Assembly: GCA_003533505.1 (NCBI GenBank)
Contig: DQGD01000014.1
Location: forward strand, 1-64,000
Length of the DNA stretch: 64,000 nucleotides
Direction: 5' to 3'
DNA from: Clostridiales bacterium
GTDB lineage: Bacteria; Bacillota; Clostridia; Christensenellales; Pumilibacteraceae
In this document: positions 37,079-45,674 of the stretch, piece after piece
Position numbering within the stretch: the first letter of the stretch is position 1
Layout of the letters: each line of letters begins with the position of its first letter
Program-made: the position numbers and the translations under genes
Notes under the pieces: model-generated
What the model was told of the DNA's origin: nothing
Seen by the model: the letters and a program-made list of their open reading frames with translations, nothing else
Databases searched by the model: none

Positions 37079-37723
37079 ATGAAACCGTCGTCAATGATAC
37101 TAAAGGGCTTGTCGGGGCTGATGCTGGTAATCGGCGGAGTGCTGTGCTTCGTGTTCCCCTACGACACGGTGAGCTGGCTGTCGTTCGTTCTCGGCGCGAC
37201 GCTGATTGCTTCGGGCATAGGCACTATCGCAGCGTTTTCGGGCGGAGGCATGATGGTGCTCGGCTCGGGCTGGATATTCCTCGACGGCGTCGTCACGATA
37301 CTGCTGGGCGTGTTCTGTATGGTCATGAACGGCTTTATCGCCGATATTTTCCCCGTGCTGTTCGGCATGTGGGCTATGGTCACGGGCTTTATCCGCGTGA
37401 TTCGCGCGTTTGATTACCGCGCGTTCGGACTGCCGAGGTGGTGGTGCGTGACGCTCTCGGGCGTGGCGCTGATTGTGCTCGGCGCAGTCGCGCTGTGCCT
37501 CACTCGCGAGGCTTCCGCCGTCGTTCTCGCGGCGATTACCGGCGTATTCCTGATTGTCGAGGGTATAGGCGAGTTCGTCGACCTCTTCTATTCGATTAAG
37601 CGCGCTCGCAAAATGCAGGACATTACTTCGCGAATCAGAAAGGCGCGCGAGGAGTCGCTCACTCCGCCCACGGAGTTCACCGAAGTCACGGACGTAGTGG
37701 AAAAACACCGCGACGAAAAGTAA
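37079..37723 (+). CDS. HdeD/DUF308-like membrane protein
   Basis: 214 aa. Six hydrophobic segments are spaced in two sets of three (for example LSGLMLVIGGVLCFVFPY, VSWLSFVLGATLIASGIGTI, GVALIVLGAVALCL), followed by a charged tail of about 35 residues. This pattern is that of the HdeD family, linked in other bacteria to acid resistance but biochemically unclear. The start at 37079 has GGGAGG upstream; an earlier in-frame extension overlaps the promoter and is rejected. It stands alone. Confidence 0.75.
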   Translation: MKPSSMILKGLSGLMLVIGGVLCFVFPYDTVSWLSFVLGATLIASGIGTIAAFSGGGMMVLGSGWIFLDGVVTILLGVFCMVMNGFIADIFPVLFGMWAMVTGFIRVIRAFDYRAFGLPRWWCVTLSGVALIVLGAVALCLTREASAVVLAAITGVFLIVEGIGEFVDLFYSIKRARKMQDITSRIRKAREESLTPPTEFTEVTDVVEKHRDEK

Positions 37724-37876
37724 TCGGAGCAATTAAAACCCGACAGCAAGGATTAGTAGTCATATTCCGCAACGGCTTTTTGCCGCCATGCCTACGAAAC
37801 CGATTTTTCCTCGCGCGCTTGAAATTCAGGGAAGAGCGTGGTATAATATCCTTAGAAAACCCATGAAACGCAACGA

Positions 37877-37911
37877 AAAAACGGGCGCGGAGAAAGACCA
37901 CGCTCGTTTTT
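37877..37911. terminator. terminator after rubrerythrin
   Basis: AAAAACGGGCG (37877-37887) pairs with CGCTCGTTTTT (37901-37911); usable on both strands. The sequence 37724-37962 holds a TATAAT-like box near 37842 but no gene I accept. Confidence 0.7.
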
Positions 37912-37962
37912 GTTTGCCGAAAAACCGTTTCGGCGGCGGTTATTCGTTATTAAGCCGCGCGG

Positions 37963-38505
37963 CTAGTAGTTTTCGCACTTCTCCTGAAAGAACGACTGCG
38001 AGTGACCGCACACGGGGCACACCGAGGGCGCGCTGTCGCCGTAGTGCTCGTGACCGCACGCGAGGCAAATCCACAGCACGGGCTTATCCTTTTTGAAAAC
38101 CGTGCCGTTTTCGACGTTTTGGAGCAGCGCGCGATAGCGTTGTTCGTGCTGTTTTTCGATTTGGGCCACCTTGCGGAAGAGCCCGGCGATTTCGGTAAAG
38201 CCTTCCTCGTCGGCTTCGCGCGCGAACTCGTCGTACATGTCCGTCCACTCGTAGTTTTCGCCCTTGATTGCGTCGGCGAGGTTGTCGGCGGTGCCGCGGA
38301 TTTTGCCGCCCGACAGTAGCTTGAACCAGATTTCGGCGTGCTCGTTCTCGTTGGAAGCGGTTTCGTCGAAAATATCGCCTATCTGCACATAGCCGTCGTC
38401 GTGAGCCTTTTCGCCGTAGAAGCCGTACTTGACCCTCGCCATGCTCTCCGCCGAAAATGCCGCCATGAGGTTGGTTTCCGTCCTCGTTCCCTTTAATTCC
38501 TTCAT
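37963..38505 (-). CDS. rbr: rubrerythrin
   Basis: 180 aa. It is a cytoplasmic peroxide-reducing protein of anaerobes. The N-terminal four-helix di-iron domain shows the Glu/His ligands in AAFSAESMARVKY, ENEHAEIW and EKQHEQRY; the C-terminal rubredoxin-like site is Cys147/150 (ICLACGH) and Cys163/166 (CPVCGH). GGAGGGTTAC precedes the ATG. It is a single-gene unit and marks an anaerobic lifestyle. Confidence 0.96.
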   Translation of the reverse strand: MKELKGTRTETNLMAAFSAESMARVKYGFYGEKAHDDGYVQIGDIFDETASNENEHAEIWFKLLSGGKIRGTADNLADAIKGENYEWTDMYDEFAREADEEGFTEIAGLFRKVAQIEKQHEQRYRALLQNVENGTVFKKDKPVLWICLACGHEHYGDSAPSVCPVCGHSQSFFQEKCENY

Positions 38506-38565
38506 GTAACCCTCCGTTTATGCTTCTTCGATTATTATATGCGGAGAGTGGGAAAACGATACCGT

Positions 38566-39624
38566 TTACCTGTCGTAAAGTCGCTCGGCAGCGGCGCCAC
38601 GCAGGATGTTGACGACGAGGAAGAGCGCGACCGTGCCCGAAAGTATGCCTGCGGTTGCGCCCACGCCCAGCGGTATGCCGAAAAAGTCAAAGCCAACGGC
38701 ATACGACGAGGCGAGCGAGGAATAGGCTTCCGCGCTCGTGCCGCCGAGAGCGGACAGTGCGCCGCGCATGAAGAAGCAGCGGAATAGGCTTGCCGAATAG
38801 CTGCCGGGGAAGAAGCATGTCAGTGCGCGGACGTACCCGGGCAGTATGCCCAGCGGCATGTACGCGCCGATAAGAAAGCCGATTACCGCGCTAACCAGCC
38901 CCACGAACGCCGAAAACGCCGCGTTTGAGCGGAAAAAGCCGGAGATAAACACGTTCACGAGCGTGGAGGACAGGCAGGACAGCGCGGTTATGCCGACTAC
39001 GGCAAAGACGTCCGCGGCGGTCATGAGAAAACTGCCCGAAACCGCGAGGTAAACGAAGCACACGCCCAGCGTGACCGAGCAGATGAACAGCGTTACGACA
39101 AAATTATACAAAAAGTAACCGAGCGTGACTACGCCGCCGCCCACGGGCGAAACCAGCGCGTCGCGGTTGAAGCCGCGCTCGCGGTCCTGCACCATCACCG
39201 TGTTCGCCGACAGCGATACGGTTATGCAGCCCACGCTCATCACTCCCGACGTCACCCACGAATCGATAAACGCCTTGACGGTAGAGTCGGGGAGTTTTAC
39301 GCCCGGCGGCAGCGCGGAGCTTACGGACGAGAACAGTACGTCGCCCAGAAACAGCGCGTACAGTAGCAGCAGTATCAGCGGCGCGAGCAGCGAGAACAGC
39401 ACCGCGCCCTTGTCGAGCAGAAATATTTTCAGCGCGCGCCCGGCAAGCTTTACCAGCGCGAAAAAATCGTCGCTAAGCTTGCGTTTCGGCTTTTGAGTTT
39501 CGCCGCGTGTAGGCGGCGGATAATGTGTTTCCGCGGCGAGAGAAACGGTTTCCGCGCCGCTCGCGGTTTTGCAGGCGTTTCCGCTCTCCGCGCCCGTCGG
39601 GATAAGCTTATCGTTATCGGTCAT
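38566..39624 (-). CDS. ABC-2 type transporter permease
   Basis: 352 aa. An N-terminal cytoplasmic stretch of about 55 residues is followed by an ABC-2 membrane domain with about six helices (AVLFSLLAPLILLLLYALFL; VTLGYFLYNFVVTLFICSVT; FLIGAYMPLGILPGYVRALT). QDRERGFNRDALVSP between helices is typical of the family. It overlaps the ATPase gene by 11 bp. It is an exporter of unknown substrate, perhaps a drug, lipid or lantibiotic. Confidence 0.88.
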   Translation of the reverse strand: MTDNDKLIPTGAESGNACKTASGAETVSLAAETHYPPPTRGETQKPKRKLSDDFFALVKLAGRALKIFLLDKGAVLFSLLAPLILLLLYALFLGDVLFSSVSSALPPGVKLPDSTVKAFIDSWVTSGVMSVGCITVSLSANTVMVQDRERGFNRDALVSPVGGGVVTLGYFLYNFVVTLFICSVTLGVCFVYLAVSGSFLMTAADVFAVVGITALSCLSSTLVNVFISGFFRSNAAFSAFVGLVSAVIGFLIGAYMPLGILPGYVRALTCFFPGSYSASLFRCFFMRGALSALGGTSAEAYSSLASSYAVGFDFFGIPLGVGATAGILSGTVALFLVVNILRGAAAERLYDR

Positions 39625-40546
39625 CGATTTCCGCCTCCTCGCGCGTTTTCCCCGTGGCGCACAGGAAAACGTCGTCCATGTCGCCCTTTATCACCTCGAA
39701 GTCGGGTAGCTCGCTTAGCCCCGACAGGAACTCGTAAGCCGCGTGGGTATCGCTCACTTTCACGCGGTAAGCGTTGTCGCCGTAGCGAAACTCGCGCCCC
39801 GACCGCCGCAATATTTCGTCAAAGTTCTCGTCGCGATTGCGGTACAGATAAACGTAGTCGCCGGCGAAGCGGTCTTTAAGCTCCTGCGGAGTGCCCGTCG
39901 CAACGATTTTGCCCTTGTCGATTATCGCCGCCAAGCTCGATTTCGCGGCTTCTTCCATATAGTGCGTGGTCAGAAAGACCGTTGTGCCGGCGGTTTTGCG
40001 GATATTGTCCACCACCTCCCACACTTTCTTACGCGTCATCGGGTCCAGTCCCGTCGTGGGCTCGTCGAGGTAGAGGATTTCGGGCGAGTTGATGAGTCCT
40101 CTCGCGATGTCCGCTCGTCGCCGCTGTCCGCCCGACAGCCGAAGGGGCGGCTTGTTCATTATCTCCGCTAACCCCAGAAGGTCGTCGAGCTCGCTAAGCC
40201 GCGCTTTCCAAGCCCGTTCGCGCAAGCCGTAAAACGCCGCGCGTATCGTCAGGTTGTCTTTGACGGTCAGCCTGCCGTCGAGAAAGCTCGACTGAAACAC
40301 CACGCCCGTTTTGCGCTTGATTTCGGCGGAGTGCGAGCGCGAATCGAGCCCGAGTATGCGCACTTCGCCGCTCGTTTTGGGGAGCACCGAGCACAGTATG
40401 TCTATCGTCGTGCTCTTGCCTGCGCCGTTCACGCCGAGGTACGAAAAAAGCGCGCCGCGCGGCACCGAAAACGTCACGCCGCATAGCGCCGTCGCGTCGC
40501 CGTAGCGTTTCACAAGGTCCTTAACTTCTATCGCGTACTCGTTCAT
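39614..40546 (-). CDS. ABC-2 transporter ATPase
   Basis: 310 aa. Walker A GVNGAGKSTT lies near residues 38-47, signature LSGGQRRRADIARGLI near 140 and Walker B YLDEPTTGLDP with the catalytic Glu. A C-terminal extension of about 80 residues is usual in the DrrA/CcmA-like group. It is the first gene of a two-gene unit with the permease; the promoter lies in the divergent gap with thrB. Confidence 0.93.
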   Translation of the reverse strand: MNEYAIEVKDLVKRYGDATALCGVTFSVPRGALFSYLGVNGAGKSTTIDILCSVLPKTSGEVRILGLDSRSHSAEIKRKTGVVFQSSFLDGRLTVKDNLTIRAAFYGLRERAWKARLSELDDLLGLAEIMNKPPLRLSGGQRRRADIARGLINSPEILYLDEPTTGLDPMTRKKVWEVVDNIRKTAGTTVFLTTHYMEEAAKSSLAAIIDKGKIVATGTPQELKDRFAGDYVYLYRNRDENFDEILRRSGREFRYGDNAYRVKVSDTHAAYEFLSGLSELPDFEVIKGDMDDVFLCATGKTREEAEIDDR

Positions 40547-40631
40547 AATCTAATAGTACCGTTATTTTCGCGGATTGTCAACGATTTCGCTTTTTGCGCC
40601 GCGCGAGAATTGTCGAAACAAAGCAAAAGGC

Positions 40632-40660
40632 TTGATTATTCGCGCGCGATTTGCTATACT
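40632..40660 (+). promoter_or_regulatory. promoter of thrB
   Basis: TTGATT (40632-40637) and TATACT (40655-40660), 17-bp spacer. Confidence 0.7.
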
Positions 40661-40728
40661 AAAGCAAACGCAACGAAAGGACGGCGAGGTTTAGCCTCTT
40701 TTTGCGCGAAGAAAACGGGAGTACGGCA

Positions 40729-41616
40729 ATGAAATTTATCGTGAAAGCAAACGCCACCACCGCCAACGTCGGACCGGGTTTCGACTGCGTGGGGCTTGCG
40801 CTCGACCTTAAAAACGAGATACTTGTGTCGGACGAAGGAACCGAGCGGCTGACAATCCGCGCAGGCGAGGGCGTGCCCACGGACGAGAATAATCTTATTT
40901 ATCGGGCGATGGACGAGGTTTTTAAGGCGGTGGGCTCGCGCCCCGAAAGCTTGACAATCGAGCAGACCGACCGAATCCCCATGGCAAGCGGCTTGGGCAG
41001 CAGCGCGGCGTGCATTGCGCTGGGGGTGAGCGCGGCGAACGCGCTTTCGGGCGGCAAACTTACCGAGCGCGAGCTTATCGACGTCGCGACGAGGCTGGAC
41101 GGGCACCCCGACAACGTTTTGCCCTGTCTTGTGGGCGGCGCGGCGGCTGCCGTTATGAATAAGGACGGCGGTGTAGAGCAATATGTCCGCTTCGGGGTTG
41201 ACGAGCGGCTGTTCGCGGTAGCGCTCACGCCTGATTTTCCGCTGTCTACCGCGGCTTCGAGAAAGGCGTTGCCGTGTAGCTATCCGAGGGCGGACGTGGT
41301 GTACTCGCTGTCGCGCGCCGTCGTGTGCTTTGCCGCGCTCGCAACGGGCGAGTACGACAAGCTCGCGTGCCTCGACGACAAGCTTCATCAGCCTTATCGC
41401 AGTCCGCTCATTCCCGGTTACGGCGAAGCGGTCGCGGCGCTTCGCGGCGGCGGCGCGACGTGCGCGTTTCTCAGCGGCGCAGGTCCCACCGTGCTCGGTA
41501 TTTTCGAGGAAAAGAACGGGCTCAATCGCGGAAACGTCGAGGTAAACGCGCCGCGCGGCTGGGTAAAACGCGTGCTGGATTTTGACGACGCCGGGGTTGT
41601 AATCAAAGGGGTGTAA
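40729..41616 (+). CDS. thrB: homoserine kinase
   Basis: 295 aa, GHMP kinase that phosphorylates homoserine for threonine synthesis. The ATP-binding motif PMASGLGSSAACIALG is at about residues 84-99; NVGPGFDCVGLAL near the N terminus and the late GAGPTVLGIF are family marks. The start at 40729 follows GGGAG; an in-frame ATG nine codons earlier lies before it. Its stop TAA falls in the loop of the GGGGT/ACCCC hairpin that starts repeat R6. thrA and thrC are not nearby. Confidence 0.94.
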   Translation: MKFIVKANATTANVGPGFDCVGLALDLKNEILVSDEGTERLTIRAGEGVPTDENNLIYRAMDEVFKAVGSRPESLTIEQTDRIPMASGLGSSAACIALGVSAANALSGGKLTERELIDVATRLDGHPDNVLPCLVGGAAAAVMNKDGGVEQYVRFGVDERLFAVALTPDFPLSTAASRKALPCSYPRADVVYSLSRAVVCFAALATGEYDKLACLDDKLHQPYRSPLIPGYGEAVAALRGGGATCAFLSGAGPTVLGIFEEKNGLNRGNVEVNAPRGWVKRVLDFDDAGVVIKGV

Positions 41617-42290
41617 TTACCCCCTATAACCCGAATTAAAAAGTAGCGTTATTATATAATATAATGTCGGTTGTGACAGAAAAGACAGTTTTAATGATGT
41701 AGCTTTAATTTTAACAGTTAGAAAGAAATAATCTACTTTTTTTAGGTGACAAAAAAAGTAGCAAAAAAGTCATTGGGGGACACTTGCGGCTGTGTCCCCC
41801 TAATCCCCCCGCAACGCTTTAAATGTCGCAAATGAGTAACAGCATCTGCACCGCACGACAACCGCAAGCATGGGGGTAAACGTGTAAATTCTAACGCGCA
41901 CTCTCCGTTTTCTGCCGTCATCCTGAGTGCGCGGCTTTCCGCGCGCGTGAGGACCCCCGACATGGAACGTATAATCAACTTTATAAAAAAGGGCAAAAAC
42001 GTTTTTTTAGCATGGGATTATTACGGTCGCGGAAAGCCGCTCCCTCATAATGACGTAGTAAAACAAAAGCGGCTTGCTAAATCTAAATTCAAACGTGCAC
42101 TCTCCGTCCTAACGTCATTCAGAGCGAGGCGAAGCCGAAGCGTGGAATCCCAGACATGGAACAAGTAATAATCCTTAACTCGCGCGGAAGCGCGAATATC
42201 ACTCGCCATAAGGCGAATATCACCCGAGAGCAGCGAGGATATAACTCATGCGTAGCACGAATACCGCTCTCCGCAAGCCGTATATCGCTT
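41608..42290 (+). repeat. dispersed structured repeat, copy R6 (longest)
   Basis: Starts around the thrB stop with GGGGT/ACCCC (41608-41624). Hairpin 2 is at 41733-41761 (loop AGGTGAC) and hairpin 3 at 41775-41800. Two module B units begin at 41894 and 42093, each with a different internal palindrome. Module C (42154-42290) is a tandem of small hairpins with spacers such as AATATCACTC. The short open frames in 41947-42413 come from the repeat and are not called genes. Confidence 0.85.
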
Positions 42291-42357
42291 TTGCCTCGGC
42301 AAATTGTTTTCTTAAATCTGCAAGCGGTTACCGTTTTGACACGGGAACGAAAAGGCG

Positions 42358-43527
42358 TCAGGACAGCTTGCTTTTATCCGCCGATAGGGCTTCGGCGTTT
42401 TGCATGCCCTTAAGAATAAGCATAGACGGCTCGAAGTGCGAATCGAGTTTCAGACTCGCCTCAAAGTCCTCTTTCGCGCCCTCGGGGTCGTTCATGCCCA
42501 GCCTCGTCAAGCCGCGATAGTAGAGGAGGTAATTGTATTTTTTGGGAGCGGATTTCATCGCTTCGTTGATTATTCGGAAGTTGTCGGACAGTAGTTTCAC
42601 ACGCTTTTCGAGTCCTGCCATAGCCACCAGCGACGAGCGCGCGGAGATATTGAGCAGGATTATTTCCTCGTCGTCGGGGAAAGAGTCCAGCAGCTTTTCG
42701 GTGCCATGCATGGCGTACTCGTACTCGCCCAGCATCAGCGCGCGCTGATACTTCGCGGTTTCGCGGCTTATGCCGTTTTCGTTGCGCTCGGACTTCCACT
42801 CGATAAACGGGCGGTACCATTCCGCGACAAGCGGATGCTCGCCGCTAAGCTCCGCGGTAGTGCAGCAGATATTGTCGGCATACCTGCCGTCAAGCGCCGC
42901 CTTGTACACGCCGGGGTTGTTGATTTTTGCTTCCAGCTCGTCCAGAAGGTCGTACTCGACGGGCGCGCCTATCATGAACACATACGGGAAATAAACCAGC
43001 CACAGCGCGCGCAGCTCGTCGGTCGCGGAGTCGAGCGAAACGATGCTGTTTACCGTCTCGTACAGCGTGGGCTTGTCGGGGAGCACGGCGCTCTCGCCCG
43101 TTATCTCGCCGCTGCGGTACTTTTTCTGCCAGGCAGGCGAGCCCACGTCGAACTTGTAGAACGTGTTGTCGCCGTCCGTGACTTCGTAGACGTGCTCGAC
43201 GTCTTTAAGCGACTTGTCGCGCGACACGAACGAGCAGCCGTACTTTACGAGCACCTTGGATACGCGGTGAAGCTCTTTCGAGTCGAACAGGCAGCGGAAC
43301 GAGTATACCGCCATCAGAAGATTGCGCTTTTCGGTCACCGTAATATCCGCGCGGTCGATTACCGCATAGCACAGCTTCGTCAGATAGTCTAGCCCCTTTG
43401 TGTCGTCGTCGGGTTCGGCAGCGTTCGTGTTATCGTCGGGCTCGTTGGTGTTTTCCTTTGCTTTGCAGGACTCGCAGTCGGCGTTCTCGCCCGAGCAGTC
43501 CGCGCATTTCTTTTCGTCGTTTTCCAT
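42358..43527 (-). CDS. hypothetical Cys-rich-head, TPR-like protein
   Basis: 389 aa, family not recognised. The N terminus carries CADC and CESC (residues about 8-21), a possible metal site, followed by an acidic, Asn-rich linker. The rest is soluble and mainly helical; the last 120 residues (LMLGEYEYAMHGTEKLLDSF; YYRGLTRLGMNDPEGAKEDF) look like tetratricopeptide repeats. No signal peptide. It stands alone, converging on repeat R6. Function unknown. Confidence 0.7.
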   Translation of the reverse strand: MENDEKKCADCSGENADCESCKAKENTNEPDDNTNAAEPDDDTKGLDYLTKLCYAVIDRADITVTEKRNLLMAVYSFRCLFDSKELHRVSKVLVKYGCSFVSRDKSLKDVEHVYEVTDGDNTFYKFDVGSPAWQKKYRSGEITGESAVLPDKPTLYETVNSIVSLDSATDELRALWLVYFPYVFMIGAPVEYDLLDELEAKINNPGVYKAALDGRYADNICCTTAELSGEHPLVAEWYRPFIEWKSERNENGISRETAKYQRALMLGEYEYAMHGTEKLLDSFPDDEEIILLNISARSSLVAMAGLEKRVKLLSDNFRIINEAMKSAPKKYNYLLYYRGLTRLGMNDPEGAKEDFEASLKLDSHFEPSMLILKGMQNAEALSADKSKLS

Positions 43528-43639
43528 AATTCGCGCTCCTATGATTTTCGCCTATCATTATAAACGGTTTTGCGCTTTCGGTCAATCGTTTACGGGGGGG
43601 GATAAAACCGTCCCGTATGCCGCGCGGACGGGCAAAGAA

Positions 43640-43670
43640 AAAGCGCGCCTGAGAGAAAACGAGCGCGCCT
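43640..43670 (-). terminator. terminator after the TM1266/ABC genes
   Basis: GCGCGC (43663-43668) and GCGCGC (43643-43648) form the stem on the minus strand, extended by flanking pairs and followed by TTTTTC. Confidence 0.7.
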
Positions 43671-43699
43671 TTAACGCAGAATAATTACAATCGACTTTT

Positions 43700-44461
43700 T
43701 TAGATCCACGAGCGGAACGACAGCGACAGCAGCGCGTACACCAGCTTTTCGAGGACGAGCGCGGCTATTACCGTCAGCACGGTGAGCGCGATGAGACCGG
43801 CAACGTCGAAGTAAATCCGCGCCAGCTGCATCATCATGCCTATCGATTTCGCGGTGGAAGCAAGCACTTCTGCGGCTACCGTCAGCTTCAGCCCCAACGA
43901 AACGCACGCCGCCGTCGAGCGCGAGGCGAGAGGCGCGGCAAGCGGCAGATAAAACCGCAACGCCAACGTCAGACGGCTTGCGCCGTCGATTTTCGCCATG
44001 TCGATTACGTCGCGATTGACGTTCCCGAGCGCTTCGGTAAACGCGGCGTACAGCGTGGGCAGCAGCACCATTACCGCCACTATCACGGGGGCTTTGCGTG
44101 CACCTGCCCACACGATGAGCAGCAGCACCACCGCCATTGTGGGCAGCGCGCGCAGCACCGACACGAGCGGAGAAAGCAAGCTTTCGAGCGGCTTGAAAAA
44201 GCGCGAAACGAGCGCGAGAACCAACGCCGCCGCGAGCGACGAGATAAACGCCGCGATTGCTCTCAGCACGGTTGCACCGAAAGCCGTCCAGAATCCGGGC
44301 TCGCCTAAAAGCGCGGTCAGCGCGCGCAGGGTAGCGACGGGCTCGGGCAGGATAAACTCGCTGTCCGCCGCTATCGCCGCGAAGTACCACGCAATCAGCA
44401 CTATCGCGATTACGGCTACCGGGTAAGCCGCGTTTTTAAGGATTTTCGCATTCTTTTTCAA
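43700..44461 (-). CDS. ABC importer permease (SsuC/TauC type)
   Basis: 253 aa with about six helices (AYPVAVIAIVLIAWYFAAIA near the start). The docking loop reads DMAKIDGASRLTLALRFYLP near residue 155. The family moves nitrate, sulfonates, taurine or thiamine precursors. It is the last of three genes; the matching ATPase is absent here, since a terminator follows directly. Confidence 0.88.
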   Translation of the reverse strand: MKKNAKILKNAAYPVAVIAIVLIAWYFAAIAADSEFILPEPVATLRALTALLGEPGFWTAFGATVLRAIAAFISSLAAALVLALVSRFFKPLESLLSPLVSVLRALPTMAVVLLLIVWAGARKAPVIVAVMVLLPTLYAAFTEALGNVNRDVIDMAKIDGASRLTLALRFYLPLAAPLASRSTAACVSLGLKLTVAAEVLASTAKSIGMMMQLARIYFDVAGLIALTVLTVIAALVLEKLVYALLSLSFRSWI

Positions 44462-44576
44462 TAATTGCCTCTTGATGTTTACTTAATCGAGCCTGCCGCA
44501 GTGGCTATCGTATTTGTCGGAACGGAGATTAAGCCGTCTGTCGCGAACTCGTCGAAGTCGCTAAACCGCCGCGGCT

Positions 44577-45629
44577 TTACGCGAAGAACGCGTCGGAAAC
44601 GACGGAAGCGGCGTTTTCTCTAATCGTGCGGATTTTGGCGATGTAATCGTTCACCTGCGACTTCGCGTCGGCGGACTTTTGCACGCGGATATTGCAACCC
44701 GTGACGGCGGCTTCGGTGAGCGCCGCGCCGTTGAGCGAGGTCTGACCGCCCTCTATGAAGTGCTTGCCGACGGCAGTCGCCGCAGCCGCGCCGTTGGTTT
44801 TCACCCATTCGGCGGACTCTTCGAGCGCGGAGTACAGCGCGGTCATAAACGCTTCGTCGCGGAGAAGGTCGTTCTTCACCATAAGTACGGCTTGCGGATA
44901 GCCGGACTTGCCGTCTTCGTCGTTCCACAGCGTTTGCAGATTCATATTGATTTTCGCGCCCGTCTTTTTGGTGACGTTGGAAACGGCAGGCTCGGGAGCG
45001 ACGACGTAGTGACCGGCTTTGATTGCCACGGCAATTTCCGTGCCGCCGTTGTTGCCGGCGAGCGTTACCTTGCCAGGGTCTGGAGCGTCCTCTTTGTCGC
45101 CGACGACGTAATCGATGTTCGCGCCTTTAAGCAGCGACATAAACGTCAGCCCCGGTACGTTGTTGATATTCACTACTTCGACAACCGAACCTTTAAGGTC
45201 TTCGAGCTTAGCCGCCTCGCCCTTGCCGATGACGAACAGGTTGCCGTGAGTGAGCACCGCCGCCATTTTGTAGGCGTCGCCCTTGCCGCACAGCAGGCTC
45301 GCGGCGTTGACGGGCATCACCGCTACCGTCGCGCTTTTGTCGCGGACGTAGTCGCCGATAGCGCTCGCCGTTACCACGGTGTAGGTAAGGTCTGTTTTGC
45401 CCAGCTTGTTATCGTCGTTCATCAGTTTGGCAAGCCCCAGCGCAGGCGCGCCGTCGGGCATGTACACCGAAATCGGCGAAGTGTAGGAGTAAGCAGGCTT
45501 GTTGTTGCCCGGGGTAGTGCCGGGATCGGGGGGAATATTCGGGGTAACGGGGTTTGATCCGCACGCGGCGGAAACCGCTCCGACTACAAGCGCGAGCATA
45601 AGACATAAAAAGATACGCAGTTTTTTCAT
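44577..45629 (-). CDS. NMT1/SsuA-like substrate-binding lipoprotein
   Basis: 350 aa. The lipobox is VSAAC (Cys23), then a Pro/Asn-rich linker (NIPPDPGTTPGNN). The binding domain starts ISVYMPDGAPALGLAKLM and reads KGSVVEVVNINNVPGLTF mid-chain, the pattern of the NMT1/THI5-like family. It is 115 bp before the permease. The ligand is not predictable. Confidence 0.85.
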   Translation of the reverse strand: MKKLRIFLCLMLALVVGAVSAACGSNPVTPNIPPDPGTTPGNNKPAYSYTSPISVYMPDGAPALGLAKLMNDDNKLGKTDLTYTVVTASAIGDYVRDKSATVAVMPVNAASLLCGKGDAYKMAAVLTHGNLFVIGKGEAAKLEDLKGSVVEVVNINNVPGLTFMSLLKGANIDYVVGDKEDAPDPGKVTLAGNNGGTEIAVAIKAGHYVVAPEPAVSNVTKKTGAKINMNLQTLWNDEDGKSGYPQAVLMVKNDLLRDEAFMTALYSALEESAEWVKTNGAAAATAVGKHFIEGGQTSLNGAALTEAAVTGCNIRVQKSADAKSQVNDYIAKIRTIRENAASVVSDAFFA

Positions 45630-45674
45630 AATATTTTTCTCCTTTTTAGGTTTGTTTACTTATTATGGGTTTAC

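Noticed and set aside
37788..38096. 102-codon plus-strand frame near a TATAAT box
   Set aside because: Runs through a terminator and antisense to rubrerythrin; no ribosome site.
42156..42413. 85-codon frame at the end of R6
   Set aside because: Made of module C hairpins and then runs antisense into the 42358 gene; no ribosome site. The shared short frame is reported only as a finding.
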